Positions 43,666 to 52,597 of a DNA stretch of 64,000 nt are shown here, piece by piece. A program made the translations under genes and the position numbers. The notes under the pieces were generated by a model. That model made no database searches. It worked only from the letters and a program-made list of their open reading frames with translations, and had not been told where the DNA came from. Source of the DNA: BOG-931 sp963761525 (lineage in GTDB: Bacteria; Pseudomonadota; Alphaproteobacteria; Rhizobiales; Xanthobacteraceae); contig CAVXHG010000008.1 in NCBI GenBank assembly GCA_963761525.1, positions 1,612,001 to 1,676,000 on the forward strand. Reading direction: 5' to 3'. The first letter of the stretch is position 1. Each line of letters starts with the position of its first letter.

Positions 43666-43715
43666 GAGCATGATCCGGAAAAGTGGACTTCCGGTTTTCC
43701 GAAAAGATCATGCTC
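43666..43715. repeat. Long imperfect inverted repeat, intergenic element
   Basis: GAGCATGATC (43666-43675) pairs perfectly with GATCATGCTC (43706-43715), and CGGAAAA (43676-43682) pairs with TTTTCCG (43695-43701) with a bulge of AAAA. This matches, as I remember it, a CATGATCCGGAAAA element dispersed in Bradyrhizobium-type genomes. A degenerate copy lies at 51171-51212. Confidence 0.75.
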
Positions 43716-43726
43716 CAACTAGAAAA

Positions 43727-43767
43727 CTAGACCTGATCCGATTCAACTCAATCGAATCAGGGTCTAG
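43727..43767. repeat. Second inverted repeat, possible bidirectional terminator
   Basis: The arm at 43727-43743 (CTAGACCTGATCCGATT) pairs with the arm at 43750-43767 apart from one bulge and one mismatch, around a six-base loop. It lies between the convergent deacetylase and dadA genes and overlaps the end of dadA. There is no T run, so termination would be weak or Rho-dependent. Confidence 0.6.
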
Positions 43768-45012
43768 TTCTTGAAACGCTCCGCGGCGTAAGGCTGCGGA
43801 TCGCAGAATGGCGTCGCACCGGTAATCATCTCGGCGATGAGACGCCCCGTGGCCGGCCCAAGCGACAACCCCCAATGGCCGTGCCCGTAAGCGAGCCATA
43901 GTCCGCGCTGCCCGGGCGCACGCCCGATCACCGGGCGCGAGTCAGCAAAGCACGGACGCGCACCCATCCACGGCTTCGGCTCAACCGGCTCGCCGAGCGG
44001 GAATAATCCATGGGCCGCGGGCAATAGCCTGTCGAACTGCACCGGCGTTGGTGGCGCGTCACGGGCGGCAAACTCAGCGCCGGTTGTCAGGCGAATGCCC
44101 TGCTCCATCGGCGCCAGGCAATAGCCGTTGTCGGCATCGAGGATTGGCCGGCTCAAACCGGCATTACCTCCCGCATGATAGTGCCGATGATAGCCGCGCT
44201 TGACCGCGAGCGGCAGTTTGATGCCGAGCGGTCGAAGCAAATCCGGCGCCCATGGCCCGAGCGCGATGACAACATCACTGGCGTCGACCGGCCCCGATTT
44301 CAGTATCGACCCGCCAGTACGGTTCGGCCCGATGCAGCGTTCGCGCGTCGCCGTTCAACATCAGGCCGCCGAGCGCGGCGAAACGCGCCACATAGGCGCG
44401 AGTCAATGCCAGCGGATTGGTCACACTGACCGCACCTGTCCAGTGCACGGCATGGCGAAAGACCGGCTTGAGCGAAGGCTCGAGCGCCAGCGCGCCGTCG
44501 CGATCGAGCGGCACGCTGGCGATGCCGAAACTTGCCGCCAGCTCAAGCTCCCGCCGGGTGCCGGCGAATGAACTGTCGGTCCGGTAAAGCTTCAGCCAGC
44601 CGTTGTGCCGTAGATAATTTGTTGAACCGGCTTCGCTGCTTAGCGCTTCATGTTCAGCCACCGCGCGAGCGAACAGCGGCCGCATCGCATAAGCAGTCTC
44701 AACCAGACGCTCCGGCTGCGAGGCCTGAAGAAATGCCCACAGCCACGGCGCAACCGTCGGCAGGAACGACCAATGATAGTTCGCTTCCGGCGCCTGTTTC
44801 AGTGCAACACGCAGCAGTGCCGTAAAGCTCGACGGAAATGCCGCCGGAAAAACCGTGTTGCCTTCGATGATGCCGGTATTGCCGTAAGACGTGCCCTCAC
44901 CCGGCCCGCCGCGATCGACCAGCGCAACGGCCAGACCGCGCTTGGCGAGATGAACGCCAATCGAGGTGCCGACAATGCCGGCTCCAAGCACGATGGTATC
45001 GACGCGCGCCAC
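43764..45012 (-). pseudogene. dadA: D-amino acid dehydrogenase (DadA-like), frameshifted
   Basis: The gene starts at GTG 45012 behind GGCGGAG and opens with a Rossmann FAD motif VLGAGIVGTSIGVHLAKRGL, then GTSYGNTGIIEG. It resembles the small subunit of D-amino acid dehydrogenase, an FAD enzyme on the inner membrane. The first frame stops just after EIGAGRRQ near 44275. The C-terminal half (DASDVVIALGPWAPDL, then RHYHAGGNAGLSRPI and HGHWGLSLGPATGRLIAEM) continues in another frame to 43764. Removing one base at 44288-44289 joins the halves without a gap. It is either a true break or a sequence error. Confidence 0.87.
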
Positions 45013-45109
45013 AAAACACTCCGCCGCGGCCAATACGTAGCCAAGCCGCAATCATCGCGGTATCGCGCCGATGGAAGGTCAAGTCTAGTGCAGGCTTAAA
45101 GCGCGAAGC

Positions 45110-45763
45110 TCAAACCGTTGCGATGGTTTGGCTCGCACTGGTGGAACTGACCAGTTGCGCCTGCATCTGTATCAATTGCTCAAGAAAATTGTTGCTCGTC
45201 AAATTGGACGCGCCGGCCAAGGCACTCGCACTCGATGACGAAGTGCTGCTACTGGATGGCGCGGCTGTCGTGAGCGACACCGTCGATCCGTCGGCATAGG
45301 TGATGGTGGTTGTCGAGGAGCCGTTGGCATTGGCCGAAGTCTGGCTGTTCGCGCCTTCCGCTGTCGCGAACATATCGGAGGCGCTGTCCTTGCCGCCGCC
45401 ATGGTGACCGTGATGACCTTTCCCGGTCTGCTGCGTCGACGTCGGATCGGTCGAACTCGCAACACCGCTGCTGCTGTCATCGGACTGCTGTTGATTGGCC
45501 TGCAGATCGAACAGCGCCTGCAGCGTCTGCGGATCGAACTGCGGCGAAGTCGACGTGCTGCCCGTTGACGACGATGCATCCGCCGTCTCTGAACTAGTCC
45601 CGCTCCCTGACGTTCCAGTCGCACCCGTTGCCTGGCCAATCATCGCCAACAGCTCCGACAGTGGATCGGATTGGGTCGTGCCGCTCGTCGATGATGTGCC
45701 CTGCTGGAACATCGACTGCCAAAGGGCGGATGGATTGGTCGAACTGTTGACGGCAAGCGACAT
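45110..45763 (-). CDS. Ser/Thr-rich low-complexity protein
   Basis: This 217-residue protein has a strong ribosome binding site (GAGGAG before ATG 45763), so it is probably real. It is dominated by Ser, Thr, Gln and Ala, has no cysteine, and lacks a signal peptide. TGKGHHGHHGGGKDSASDMF is a His-rich patch that could bind metal. The C-terminal LTSNNFLEQLIQMQAQLVSS looks a little like the FLxLLxxQLQ motif of the FlgD hook-cap family, and NPSALWQSMFQQG opens it. I do not recognise a family. It could be exported by a non-Sec route or be disordered. Confidence 0.7.
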   Translation of the reverse strand: MSLAVNSSTNPSALWQSMFQQGTSSTSGTTQSDPLSELLAMIGQATGATGTSGSGTSSETADASSSTGSTSTSPQFDPQTLQALFDLQANQQQSDDSSSGVASSTDPTSTQQTGKGHHGHHGGGKDSASDMFATAEGANSQTSANANGSSTTTITYADGSTVSLTTAAPSSSSTSSSSASALAGASNLTSNNFLEQLIQMQAQLVSSTSASQTIATV

Positions 45764-46007
45764 GGAATTCTCCTCGGATTACGCAATACACGGCGGCAAC
45801 GTGGAGCTGGCCTGCCAATTCCAATGCAAGACTGAGGCCCGAGCTTAAACTGCTGTGCAAAAAAGGTTTTTCCGGATGACGCACGTCGCGAGCGGGTCAG
45901 AATTTGCCGCCGCGTCGCAATAAGCGGCAAGACTTGCCTAGCGCGGCCGGCGCGCGTTGCCCGCCCGGATATGACGTGTTACGCGAACCATGAACACGGA
46001 GGTTGCA

Positions 46008-46694
46008 GTGTCTCGTCCGCTCATCATCGCGCCCTCGATCCTGGCCTCCGATTTCGCGAAGCTGGGTGAGGAAGTGCGCGCGGTCGATGCGGCCGGTGCC
46101 GACTGGATCCATGTCGATGTGATGGACGGCCATTTCGTGCCGAACATTTCCATCGGCCCGGATATCGTCAAAGCGATCCGGCCATACACCAGGAAGCCGC
46201 TGGACGTACACCTGATGATCTCGCCCTGCGATCCCTATCTGGAAGCGTTCGCCAAAGCCGGCGCCGACATCATTACCGTGCACGTCGAGGCCGGTCCGCA
46301 CATCCACCGTTCGCTGCAAGCGATCCGCGCGCTCGGCAAGAAGGTCGGCGTGACCATGAATCCCGGCACCTCGGAATCCAGCGTCGAGCACGTCCTCGAT
46401 CTGGTCGATCTGATCCTGGTGATGTCGGTCAATCCCGGCTTCGGCGGCCAGAAATTCATTCCGGAGGCGCTCGCGAAAGTGCGCAACCTGCGCGCCATGA
46501 TCGGCGGCCGCCCGATCGACATCGAGATCGACGGCGGCATCACGCCGCAAGTTGCGCCGGAAGCAGCGCGCGCCGGCGCCAATGCTTTTGTCGCGGGCTC
46601 TGCCGTGTTCAAGGACAAAACGCCAGAGAGCTATCGCGCCAATATCGCGGCGATCCGTCATGCCGCATCGCTTGCCCGCGGGGAAGCAGCGTGA
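46008..46694 (+). CDS. rpe: Ribulose-phosphate 3-epimerase
   Basis: The 228-residue TIM-barrel enzyme interconverts ribulose 5-phosphate and xylulose 5-phosphate in the pentose phosphate or Calvin cycle. Signatures are IIAPSILASDFAKLG, WIHVDVMDGHFVPNISIGP, HLMISPCDPYLEAF and MSVNPGFGGQKFIPEAL. The start is taken as GTG 46008 with GGAGG at 45998-46002; ATG 45990, in frame, is the alternative. Its stop overlaps purB by 4 bases, so the two are translated together. Confidence 0.94.
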   Translation: MSRPLIIAPSILASDFAKLGEEVRAVDAAGADWIHVDVMDGHFVPNISIGPDIVKAIRPYTRKPLDVHLMISPCDPYLEAFAKAGADIITVHVEAGPHIHRSLQAIRALGKKVGVTMNPGTSESSVEHVLDLVDLILVMSVNPGFGGQKFIPEALAKVRNLRAMIGGRPIDIEIDGGITPQVAPEAARAGANAFVAGSAVFKDKTPESYRANIAAIRHAASLARGEAA

Positions 46695-48001
46695 CCATCC
46701 CACGCTATAGCCGCAAAGAGATGGCGGCGATCTGGACGCCGGAAACGCGCTTTCGCATCTGGTTCGAGATCGAGGCCTACGCCGCCGACGCCATGGCCGA
46801 GCTCGGCATGATCCCGAAGGCAGCGGCGAAAAAGATCTGGGCCAAGGGTAAGGCCGCGCAATTCGACACCGCCCGCATCGACGAGATCGAGCGCGTCACC
46901 AAACACGACGTCATCGCCTTCCTGACCCATCTTGCCGAGATCGTTGGTCCCGAAGCGCGGTTCGTGCACCAGGGCATGACCAGTTCCGACGTGCTGGACA
47001 CCTGTCTCAATGTCCAACTTGTTCGTGCAGCCGACCTTCTGATCGCTGACGTGGATGTGCTGCTCAAGGCGCTCGAGCGCCGCGCCCGGCAGTACAAACT
47101 CACACCGACCATCGGCCGGTCCCATGGCATCCACGCCGAGCCGACCACATTCGGCCTCAAGCTGGCGCAGGCCTACGCCGAATTCGCCCGCGCCAAGGAG
47201 CGCCTGATCGCGGCGCGGGCCGAGGTCGCGACCTGCGCGATTTCAGGCGCGGTCGGCACCTTCGCGCAGGTCGATCCCCGCGTCGAAGCGCACGTCGCCA
47301 AAAAAATGGGGCTGAAGGTCGAACCGATCTCAACCCAGGTGATCCCACGCGACCGCCACGCCATGTATTTCGCGACGCTCGGCGTCGTCGCCGCATCCGT
47401 CGAACGGGTTGCGACTGAAATCCGGCATTTGCAACGCACCGAAGTCCTGGAAGCGGAGGAGTTCTTCTCGGAAGGTCAGAAAGGCTCTTCCGCGATGCCG
47501 CACAAGCGCAACCCGGTATTGTCCGAAAACCTCGTCGGCCTCGCCCGCATGGTGCGGTCGTATGTGACGCCGGCCATGGAGAACGTTGCGCTTTGGCACG
47601 AGCGCGATATTTCACACTCCTCGGTCGAGCGCATGATCGGGCCGGACGCGACAGTGACCCTCGATTTCGCGCTGAGCCGGCTCGCGGGCGTGATCGAGAA
47701 GCTGATCGTCTATCCGGAGAACATGCAAAAAAATCTCGACCGCCTCGGCGGGCTCGTGCATTCGCAGCGCGTGCTGCTGGCGCTGACGCAGAAAGGCGTT
47801 GCGCGCGAAGACGCCTATCGGCTGGTCCAACGCAATGCGATGAAAGTGTGGGAAGGCAAAGGCGACTTCCTCACCTTTCTTAAAGCCGACCAAGACGTAC
47901 GCAAACACTTGAGCGAAAAAGAGCTCAGCAAGAACTTCGACCTCGATTATCACCTGTCGCAAGTCGATACGATTTTCCGCCGCGTCTTCGGCCGCGCCTG
48001 A
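46691..48001 (+). CDS. purB: Adenylosuccinate lyase
   Basis: The 436-residue enzyme cleaves SAICAR and adenylosuccinate in purine synthesis. The start is a GTG that overlaps the rpe stop. Signatures are TKHDVIAFLTHLAEIVGPEA, RFVHQGMTSSDVLDTC, RSHGIHAEPTTFGLKLA and GSSAMPHKRNPVLSENL, the fumarase/aspartase-superfamily signature loop. Length and motifs are normal. The other pur genes lie about 6-11 kb away, in reverse orientation. Confidence 0.96.
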   Translation: MTIPRYSRKEMAAIWTPETRFRIWFEIEAYAADAMAELGMIPKAAAKKIWAKGKAAQFDTARIDEIERVTKHDVIAFLTHLAEIVGPEARFVHQGMTSSDVLDTCLNVQLVRAADLLIADVDVLLKALERRARQYKLTPTIGRSHGIHAEPTTFGLKLAQAYAEFARAKERLIAARAEVATCAISGAVGTFAQVDPRVEAHVAKKMGLKVEPISTQVIPRDRHAMYFATLGVVAASVERVATEIRHLQRTEVLEAEEFFSEGQKGSSAMPHKRNPVLSENLVGLARMVRSYVTPAMENVALWHERDISHSSVERMIGPDATVTLDFALSRLAGVIEKLIVYPENMQKNLDRLGGLVHSQRVLLALTQKGVAREDAYRLVQRNAMKVWEGKGDFLTFLKADQDVRKHLSEKELSKNFDLDYHLSQVDTIFRRVFGRA

Positions 48002-48150
48002 AAACAGAGGCGTCGATAAGGCCTCGAGTTCTCTTGATTCGCTGATTTTCCGAACAGGCGCGAAGGGATTTTGTCGCGCACCCACAGCTTTGTTCGTTTG
48101 CCCAACTCACTGGTACCGGCGTATTCCGCACGATGCGGTAGGAGCGAATC

Positions 48151-48732
48151 ATGGGCCGATTGGTGCGCAAGCCGGCAGTGCCGGACCTTGACCAGCAGAT
48201 CGCTGGTCTCGATAGCATGCTCCAGTCGCGCATCGCACCGGCGCAGCTAACCGCCAATCCCGGGGACAACTACCTCGAACGGATGGTCAAATATATTCCG
48301 GCCGAAGTGATCGGATTCTCCCTGATCATCAATGCGATCCTCGATCAGGCAATGAAGGCCGGCCGCTCGGATACAGCCATGTCGGATGCAGCCATGGCGG
48401 GCGTTCCGATCATGTTTATCGCAACCGGCGCGCTTCTGGCCGGCTGCATCCTGACGCCGCTGTTTTGCTGGTACGTTCATAAGGCCGGCGACGCCTGGAA
48501 GGTCAACGCGGCGGTTTCGACCGTCGCTTTTCCGTTCTGGGCCTACCTGACAAACGCCGTCGCTTTCAGCAGTTTCCATGACGGCGACCTCGCGGTCATT
48601 CTGGTTTCGACCTTCACCGTCGTCAGTGGCCTTGTCTCGCCACTGCCGGAAAAGGCAAAGGCCGCCGCAGACCAGCAGCAAGCCGCACCGGTGGAAAGAC
48701 CTCGGCTCATTAACGCCCTGGACGTCGCTTAA
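48151..48732 (+). CDS. Hypothetical membrane protein
   Basis: A 193-residue protein with about four hydrophobic segments: AEVIGFSLIINAILDQAM, GVPIMFIATGALLAGCILTP, NAAVSTVAFPFWAYLTNAVA and LAVILVSTFTVVSGLVSP. An N-terminal cytoplasmic-like part precedes them and a charged, Gln-rich tail follows. TAGGAGCG precedes the ATG at 48151. I do not recognise the family. It lies between purB and murI on the same strand, with gaps of about 150 and 50 bases. Confidence 0.7.
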   Translation: MGRLVRKPAVPDLDQQIAGLDSMLQSRIAPAQLTANPGDNYLERMVKYIPAEVIGFSLIINAILDQAMKAGRSDTAMSDAAMAGVPIMFIATGALLAGCILTPLFCWYVHKAGDAWKVNAAVSTVAFPFWAYLTNAVAFSSFHDGDLAVILVSTFTVVSGLVSPLPEKAKAAADQQQAAPVERPRLINALDVA

Positions 48733-48785
48733 CGGGCGCAAGCGGTACGTTAGCCCACGATTGCAGGCATCCGGCGTCTCATGGC

Positions 48786-49595
48786 ATGTGTCGCGGCATG
48801 GCGGCGCACGAAAAGATATTGATGCTGGATTCCGGCCTCGGCGGCCTCACTGTCTATCGTGAGGTGGCGGCTGCACGCCCCCAGGCCGACTACATCTACG
48901 TCGCTGACGATGCCGGCTTTCCCTACGGCGCAAAACCGGAACCGGCGCTGGTTTCTCGAGTCGTTGCTCTGATGGGTGAACTGATTGCGGCGCACCGGCC
49001 CAATCTTGTCGTCATCCCCTGCAATACCGCCTCGACCATCGTGTTGCCCGATCTGCGCAAGCGTTTTGATGTGCCGTTCGTTGGCACGGTGCCAGCGATC
49101 AAGCCCGCCTGCGCATCGTCGGTCACACGGCGCGTATCGGTGCTCGGTACCGAAGCGACAGTCGCGCGCGAATATACCCGCACGCTCATTCGCGACTATG
49201 CACAGGACTGCCAGGTGACTCTCGTCGGCTCGAAAGAGCTCGCGGCCTATGCGGAAGCCGAGCTTCGCGGCGCGCCCGTGAGCGACGCAGCGTTGCAGGC
49301 GGAGATCGCCCCTTGTTTCGTCGATAACGGCCAACGCACCGACACTGTCGTGCTTGCTTGCACGCACTATCCGCTGCTGCTGGAGCGCTTGCAGCGGCTG
49401 GCGCCGTGGCCGGTGACTTTTGTCGATCCGGCGCCGGCGATTGCGCGGCGTGTCGCCGATCTGCTCGGTCCGCCGACGCCGCAAGCGGGCGCCGGATCGG
49501 CGTTTGCCATTTTCACGTCGGGCCACGTGCCACAAGACGTGATGACGCGCTTCGGGATTGATGTCCGCGAGCCGCAGTCTTCCGAAACCCGCTGA
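48786..49595 (+). CDS. murI: Glutamate racemase
   Basis: The 269-residue enzyme turns L-glutamate into D-glutamate for peptidoglycan. Both catalytic-cysteine regions are present: LMLDSGLGGLTVYREVA with VVIPCNTASTIVLPDL, and VVLACTHYPLLLERLQ. FPYGAKPEPALVSRV is the usual substrate-loop region. Start codon ATG 48786 or ATG 48798 (in frame) is not decided by a ribosome binding site. The family and length are normal. Confidence 0.93.
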   Translation: MCRGMAAHEKILMLDSGLGGLTVYREVAAARPQADYIYVADDAGFPYGAKPEPALVSRVVALMGELIAAHRPNLVVIPCNTASTIVLPDLRKRFDVPFVGTVPAIKPACASSVTRRVSVLGTEATVAREYTRTLIRDYAQDCQVTLVGSKELAAYAEAELRGAPVSDAALQAEIAPCFVDNGQRTDTVVLACTHYPLLLERLQRLAPWPVTFVDPAPAIARRVADLLGPPTPQAGAGSAFAIFTSGHVPQDVMTRFGIDVREPQSSETR

Positions 49596-49708
49596 CAGCT
49601 GCCTAATCGCGGATCAGTTTTTGCTTTGAATTTCGGCTGTTCCGAGCTTGTTTGCTCCGCCTGCCGCCAGTAGGCTTTTACCGCCGGGCTGTACATTTGG
49701 GGACAGCC

Positions 49709-50992
49709 ATGACCGTTGCCGTTCAAGCAGACCGCGTTGTTGCTTCGAGCACAAACCGCTGGGTTCAACTTCTTCTCGGCGTGATCGCCATGATGGCGAT
49801 CTCCAGCCCGCAATATACCTGGACGCTGTTTACCGGTCCGCTGAACCAGCAGCTCGGCACCACACTCGCGGAATTGCAGTGGACGTTCTCGCTGCTGGTG
49901 ATCCTGCAAACCTTTTTCTCGCCCTTCCAGGCCTATCTGGTCGATCGCTTTGGCCCGCGTCTTCTGATTTCGATCGGCGCGCTGTTGTCCGGCGGAAGCT
50001 GGATACTTGCCGCCTCGGCGACCAATCTCTGGGCGCTTTATCTCACCTACGGCGTGATCGGCGGCTTCGGCACCGGCATCATCTATGTCGGCATCGTCGG
50101 CTTAATGGTGCGCTGGTTTCCCGACCGCCGTGGTCTTGCCGCCGGCCTCGCCGCCGCCGGCTACGGTTTCGGCGCGTTCTTCACCAGCTTCCCGATCGAC
50201 AGCATGATCCGAAGCTCGGGCTATGCCCACACGCTTCTGGTCTTCGGCATCGTCCAGGCAGTGATCGGCGTTGCCGCAGCGCAGGGATTGCGCCTGCCGC
50301 CGGAGAATGACGCGGCGCCCGGAGCGGCTCTCGCGACTCCCACAGCAACGCAGAGCGGCAAGAGCTTTACCCCAACCGAAATGCTCAAAAGCCCGGTCTT
50401 CTATTTGATGTTTGTGATGATGAGCATGATGTCGACCTCGGGCCTCATGGTCACATCCAATGTTGGGCCGTTCGCCAAGGAGTTTGGCGTTGCCAACATG
50501 ATGGTGCTTGGCATGGCAGCGCTACCGCTGTCGCTCACACTCTCACGGGTCACCAATGGCCTGACCCGGCCGTTCTTTGGCTGGGTGTCGGATCATATCG
50601 GCCGCGAAGGCACGATGGCGATGGCCTTCGCGCTGGAAGCCGTCGCAATCCTGATCCTGTTCGCTTACATCAATCAGCCTGCATTGTTCGTGGTGCTGAC
50701 CGGTCTGGTTTTCTTCGGCTGGGGGGAGATTTTTTCGCTGTTCCCCTCGACCCTGACCGATACGTTCGGCCCGAAATATGCTGCCACGAACTATGGGTTC
50801 CTCTATATCGCCCAAGGCGTCGGTTCGATCCTGGGCGGCCCGGCGGCAGCCTATCTGAAGCAGGCGACGGGAAGCTGGACGGCGGTTTTCATCGTGGTAG
50901 CCGTCCTCGACGCCGTTACGGCCTTGCTGGCCATCACGGTGCTCAAGAGCATGAGGCAGCGGCACATGATCGCCGCCAAATCGGCAGCCTGA
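49709..50992 (+). CDS. MFS transporter, OFA (oxalate/formate) type
   Basis: A 427-residue carrier with about twelve helices. The start ATG 49709 has GGGGACA upstream. WVQLLLGVIAMMAISSPQYT and WTFSLLVILQTFFSPFQAYL lead, followed by the A-motif YLVDRFGPRLLISIGALLSG and the second loop GWVSDHIGREGTMAMAF. These features fit the oxalate:formate antiporter family, whose members also carry other mono- and dicarboxylates. The substrate is unknown. It stands between murI and rpsD, a place where carriers are not a fixed part of the neighbourhood. Confidence 0.87.
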   Translation: MTVAVQADRVVASSTNRWVQLLLGVIAMMAISSPQYTWTLFTGPLNQQLGTTLAELQWTFSLLVILQTFFSPFQAYLVDRFGPRLLISIGALLSGGSWILAASATNLWALYLTYGVIGGFGTGIIYVGIVGLMVRWFPDRRGLAAGLAAAGYGFGAFFTSFPIDSMIRSSGYAHTLLVFGIVQAVIGVAAAQGLRLPPENDAAPGAALATPTATQSGKSFTPTEMLKSPVFYLMFVMMSMMSTSGLMVTSNVGPFAKEFGVANMMVLGMAALPLSLTLSRVTNGLTRPFFGWVSDHIGREGTMAMAFALEAVAILILFAYINQPALFVVLTGLVFFGWGEIFSLFPSTLTDTFGPKYAATNYGFLYIAQGVGSILGGPAAAYLKQATGSWTAVFIVVAVLDAVTALLAITVLKSMRQRHMIAAKSAA

Positions 50993-51036
50993 ACCGGCGG
51001 TGTGCGCCGGTTTGACAGTTTGCGGCTTTCCCCCTA

Positions 51037-51096
51037 AAAACCGCGCACTTCGCGGGCCCTAATCGGCCCGCTTAGTGTTTCGCGACCCGCGGTTTT
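51037..51096 (+). promoter_or_regulatory. Structured region upstream of rpsD
   Basis: AAAACCGCG (51037-51045) pairs perfectly with CGCGGTTTT (51088-51096), and inside it GCGGGCC (51052-51058) pairs with GGCCCGC (51065-51071). The nested hairpin of about 60 bases lies about 147 bases before the rpsD ATG and 45 bases after the MFS stop. It could be the end of the MFS transcript or a leader that S4 binds for feedback control, as in other bacteria. Neither is shown. Confidence 0.5.
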
Positions 51097-51170
51097 GGCC
51101 TTCGCTTCGGCATCAAAACCTGTCGGTTCCGGCCGTAGGCTGGAACAGGAGGAGGGCGCGATCCTCACGG

Positions 51171-51212
51171 CATGATCCTGAAAAACGGTTTTCCCGGTTT
51201 TTGGAAGAGATT
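51171..51212. repeat. Degenerate copy of the CATGATCC inverted-repeat element
   Basis: CATGATCCTGAAAA followed by CGGTTTTCCC and GGAAGAGATT resembles the element at 43666-43715, with several changed bases. It lies in the rpsD leader between the structured region and the start codon. Confidence 0.5.
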
Positions 51213-51242
51213 ACGCCGCAACCACGTATTGCGAGGACGCGA

Positions 51243-51860
51243 ATGACCAAGCGCCATCAGGCGAAGTACAAGATCGACCGCCGCATGGGCCAGAATATCT
51301 GGGGCCGGCCGAAGTCACCTGTCAACAAACGCGAATATGGCCCCGGCCAGCACGGCCAGCGCCGCAAGGGCAAGCTATCCGACTACGGCGTGCAGCTGCG
51401 CGCCAAGCAGAAGCTCAAGGGCTACTACGCCAACATGTCGGAGCGGCAGTTCCGCGGCATCTATGAAGAAGCACGGCGGGTCAAAGGCGACACCGGCGCC
51501 ACCATGATCGGCCTGCTCGAGCGCCGTCTCGATACCGTAATCTATCGCGCGAAATTCGTTCCGACCGTTTTCACCGCTCGTCAGTTCATCAGCCACGGGC
51601 ACGTTTTGGTGAACGGCCGCCGCGTCACGGTTTCAAGCTTCCGCGTCAAGGTCGGCGACCTGGTTGAAGTGAAGGAAAAGTCGCGGCAACTCGCCCTGGT
51701 GATCGAGGCGACACAGCTCGCCGAGCGCGACGTACCCGACTACATCGACGTCGATCACACCAAAATGTCGGCCAAGATGGCGCGGATCCCGGCGTTCAGC
51801 GACGTGCCCTACGCCGTGCAGATGGAACCGCATCTCGTCGTCGAATTTTACTCGCGCTAA
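51243..51860 (+). CDS. rpsD: 30S ribosomal protein S4
   Basis: The 205-residue protein is S4, a primary binder of 16S rRNA. The start ATG 51243 is set by GAGGAC upstream and by the conserved MTKRHQAKYKIDRRMGQ N-terminus; the frame extends upstream but is not coding. KLKGYYANMSERQFRGIYEE and the S4 RNA-binding domain LERRLDTVIYRAKFVPTVFT, then GHVLVNGRRVTVSS, are typical. In alphaproteobacteria rpsD is often separate from the alpha operon, as here. Confidence 0.97.
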   Translation: MTKRHQAKYKIDRRMGQNIWGRPKSPVNKREYGPGQHGQRRKGKLSDYGVQLRAKQKLKGYYANMSERQFRGIYEEARRVKGDTGATMIGLLERRLDTVIYRAKFVPTVFTARQFISHGHVLVNGRRVTVSSFRVKVGDLVEVKEKSRQLALVIEATQLAERDVPDYIDVDHTKMSAKMARIPAFSDVPYAVQMEPHLVVEFYSR

Positions 51861-51889
51861 ACGCCGCTTAGTCGGCTGGTCGTCCGATC

Positions 51890-52231
51890 ATGGCGACCGC
51901 AAAAGATTTCCGTCGTGTCGCGCTTTCTCTCAAGGGCACGACGGAAGCCCCGCACTTCGACCGCACGGCGTTTAAGGTGAAGCGCATCTACGCCACCCTC
52001 GCCGGCGACGAGAAAACCGCCAATCTGATGTTTGCCCCGGACGAACAGGCGCTCAAATGCGAGCTGGCGCCCGAAGCGTTCGCCATTATCCCCAACGCCT
52101 GGGGAGCGCGGGGCGCGACCACCGTAAAGCTATCAAAGGTTTCGGTCGCTGAGTTGCACGACGCGCTTGCTATCGCGTGGAAGCACGCGGTGCCCGCGAA
52201 GCCCAGCCGCGGCCGAATATCCAAACGCTAA
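51890..52231 (+). CDS. MmcQ/YjbR family protein
   Basis: The 113 residues are a YjbR-like domain: FRRVALSLKGTTEAPHFDRT, FKVKRIYATLAGDEKTANLM, APDEQALKCELAPEAFAIIP and SVAELHDALAIAWKHAVPAK. These small proteins are called MmcQ- or CyaY-fold DNA-binding-like proteins, but no firm function is known. It starts at ATG 51890, 29 bases after rpsD and convergent with grxD. Confidence 0.87.
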   Translation: MATAKDFRRVALSLKGTTEAPHFDRTAFKVKRIYATLAGDEKTANLMFAPDEQALKCELAPEAFAIIPNAWGARGATTVKLSKVSVAELHDALAIAWKHAVPAKPSRGRISKR

Positions 52232-52258
52232 AAGCTCTGGATGGAGAAGGTGCGGCGC

Positions 52259-52597
52259 TCAGGCCTGCACGCCTTCCTTCACCGGCACGCCCTTGTCCTT
52301 GAGCAGCGATTGCAGCTCACCGGCCTGAAACATCTCACGAATGATATCGCAGCCGCCGACAAATTCGCCTTTGACATAGAGTTGCGGGATCGTCGGCCAA
52401 TTTGAATAGTCCTTGATGGCGCCGCGCAGGTCGTCGTTCTCAAGCACGTTGAGCCCCTTATAGGGCACGCCCAGATAGTCGAGGATTTGTACGACCTGGC
52501 CGGAGAAGCCGCACATCGGAAACTGCGGGGTGCCCTTCATGAACAGCACCACATCGTTTCCCTTAACTTCGTTGTCGATGAACTGGTCGATAGACAT
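52259..52597 (-). CDS. grxD: Monothiol glutaredoxin (Grx4 type)
   Basis: The 112-residue protein has the monothiol CGFS motif (residues 29-32) in FPMCGFSGQVVQIL, after VVLFMKGTPQ. NWPTIPQLYVKGEFVGGCDI is the glutathione-binding cis-Pro region. Such proteins hand over 2Fe-2S clusters and act with BolA in iron regulation. The start ATG 52597 is preferred, and ATG 52606 with an AGGAAGGG site directly before it is the alternative. The bolA gene lies about 240 bases upstream on the same strand, a normal functional pairing. Confidence 0.95.
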   Translation of the reverse strand: MSIDQFIDNEVKGNDVVLFMKGTPQFPMCGFSGQVVQILDYLGVPYKGLNVLENDDLRGAIKDYSNWPTIPQLYVKGEFVGGCDIIREMFQAGELQSLLKDKGVPVKEGVQA

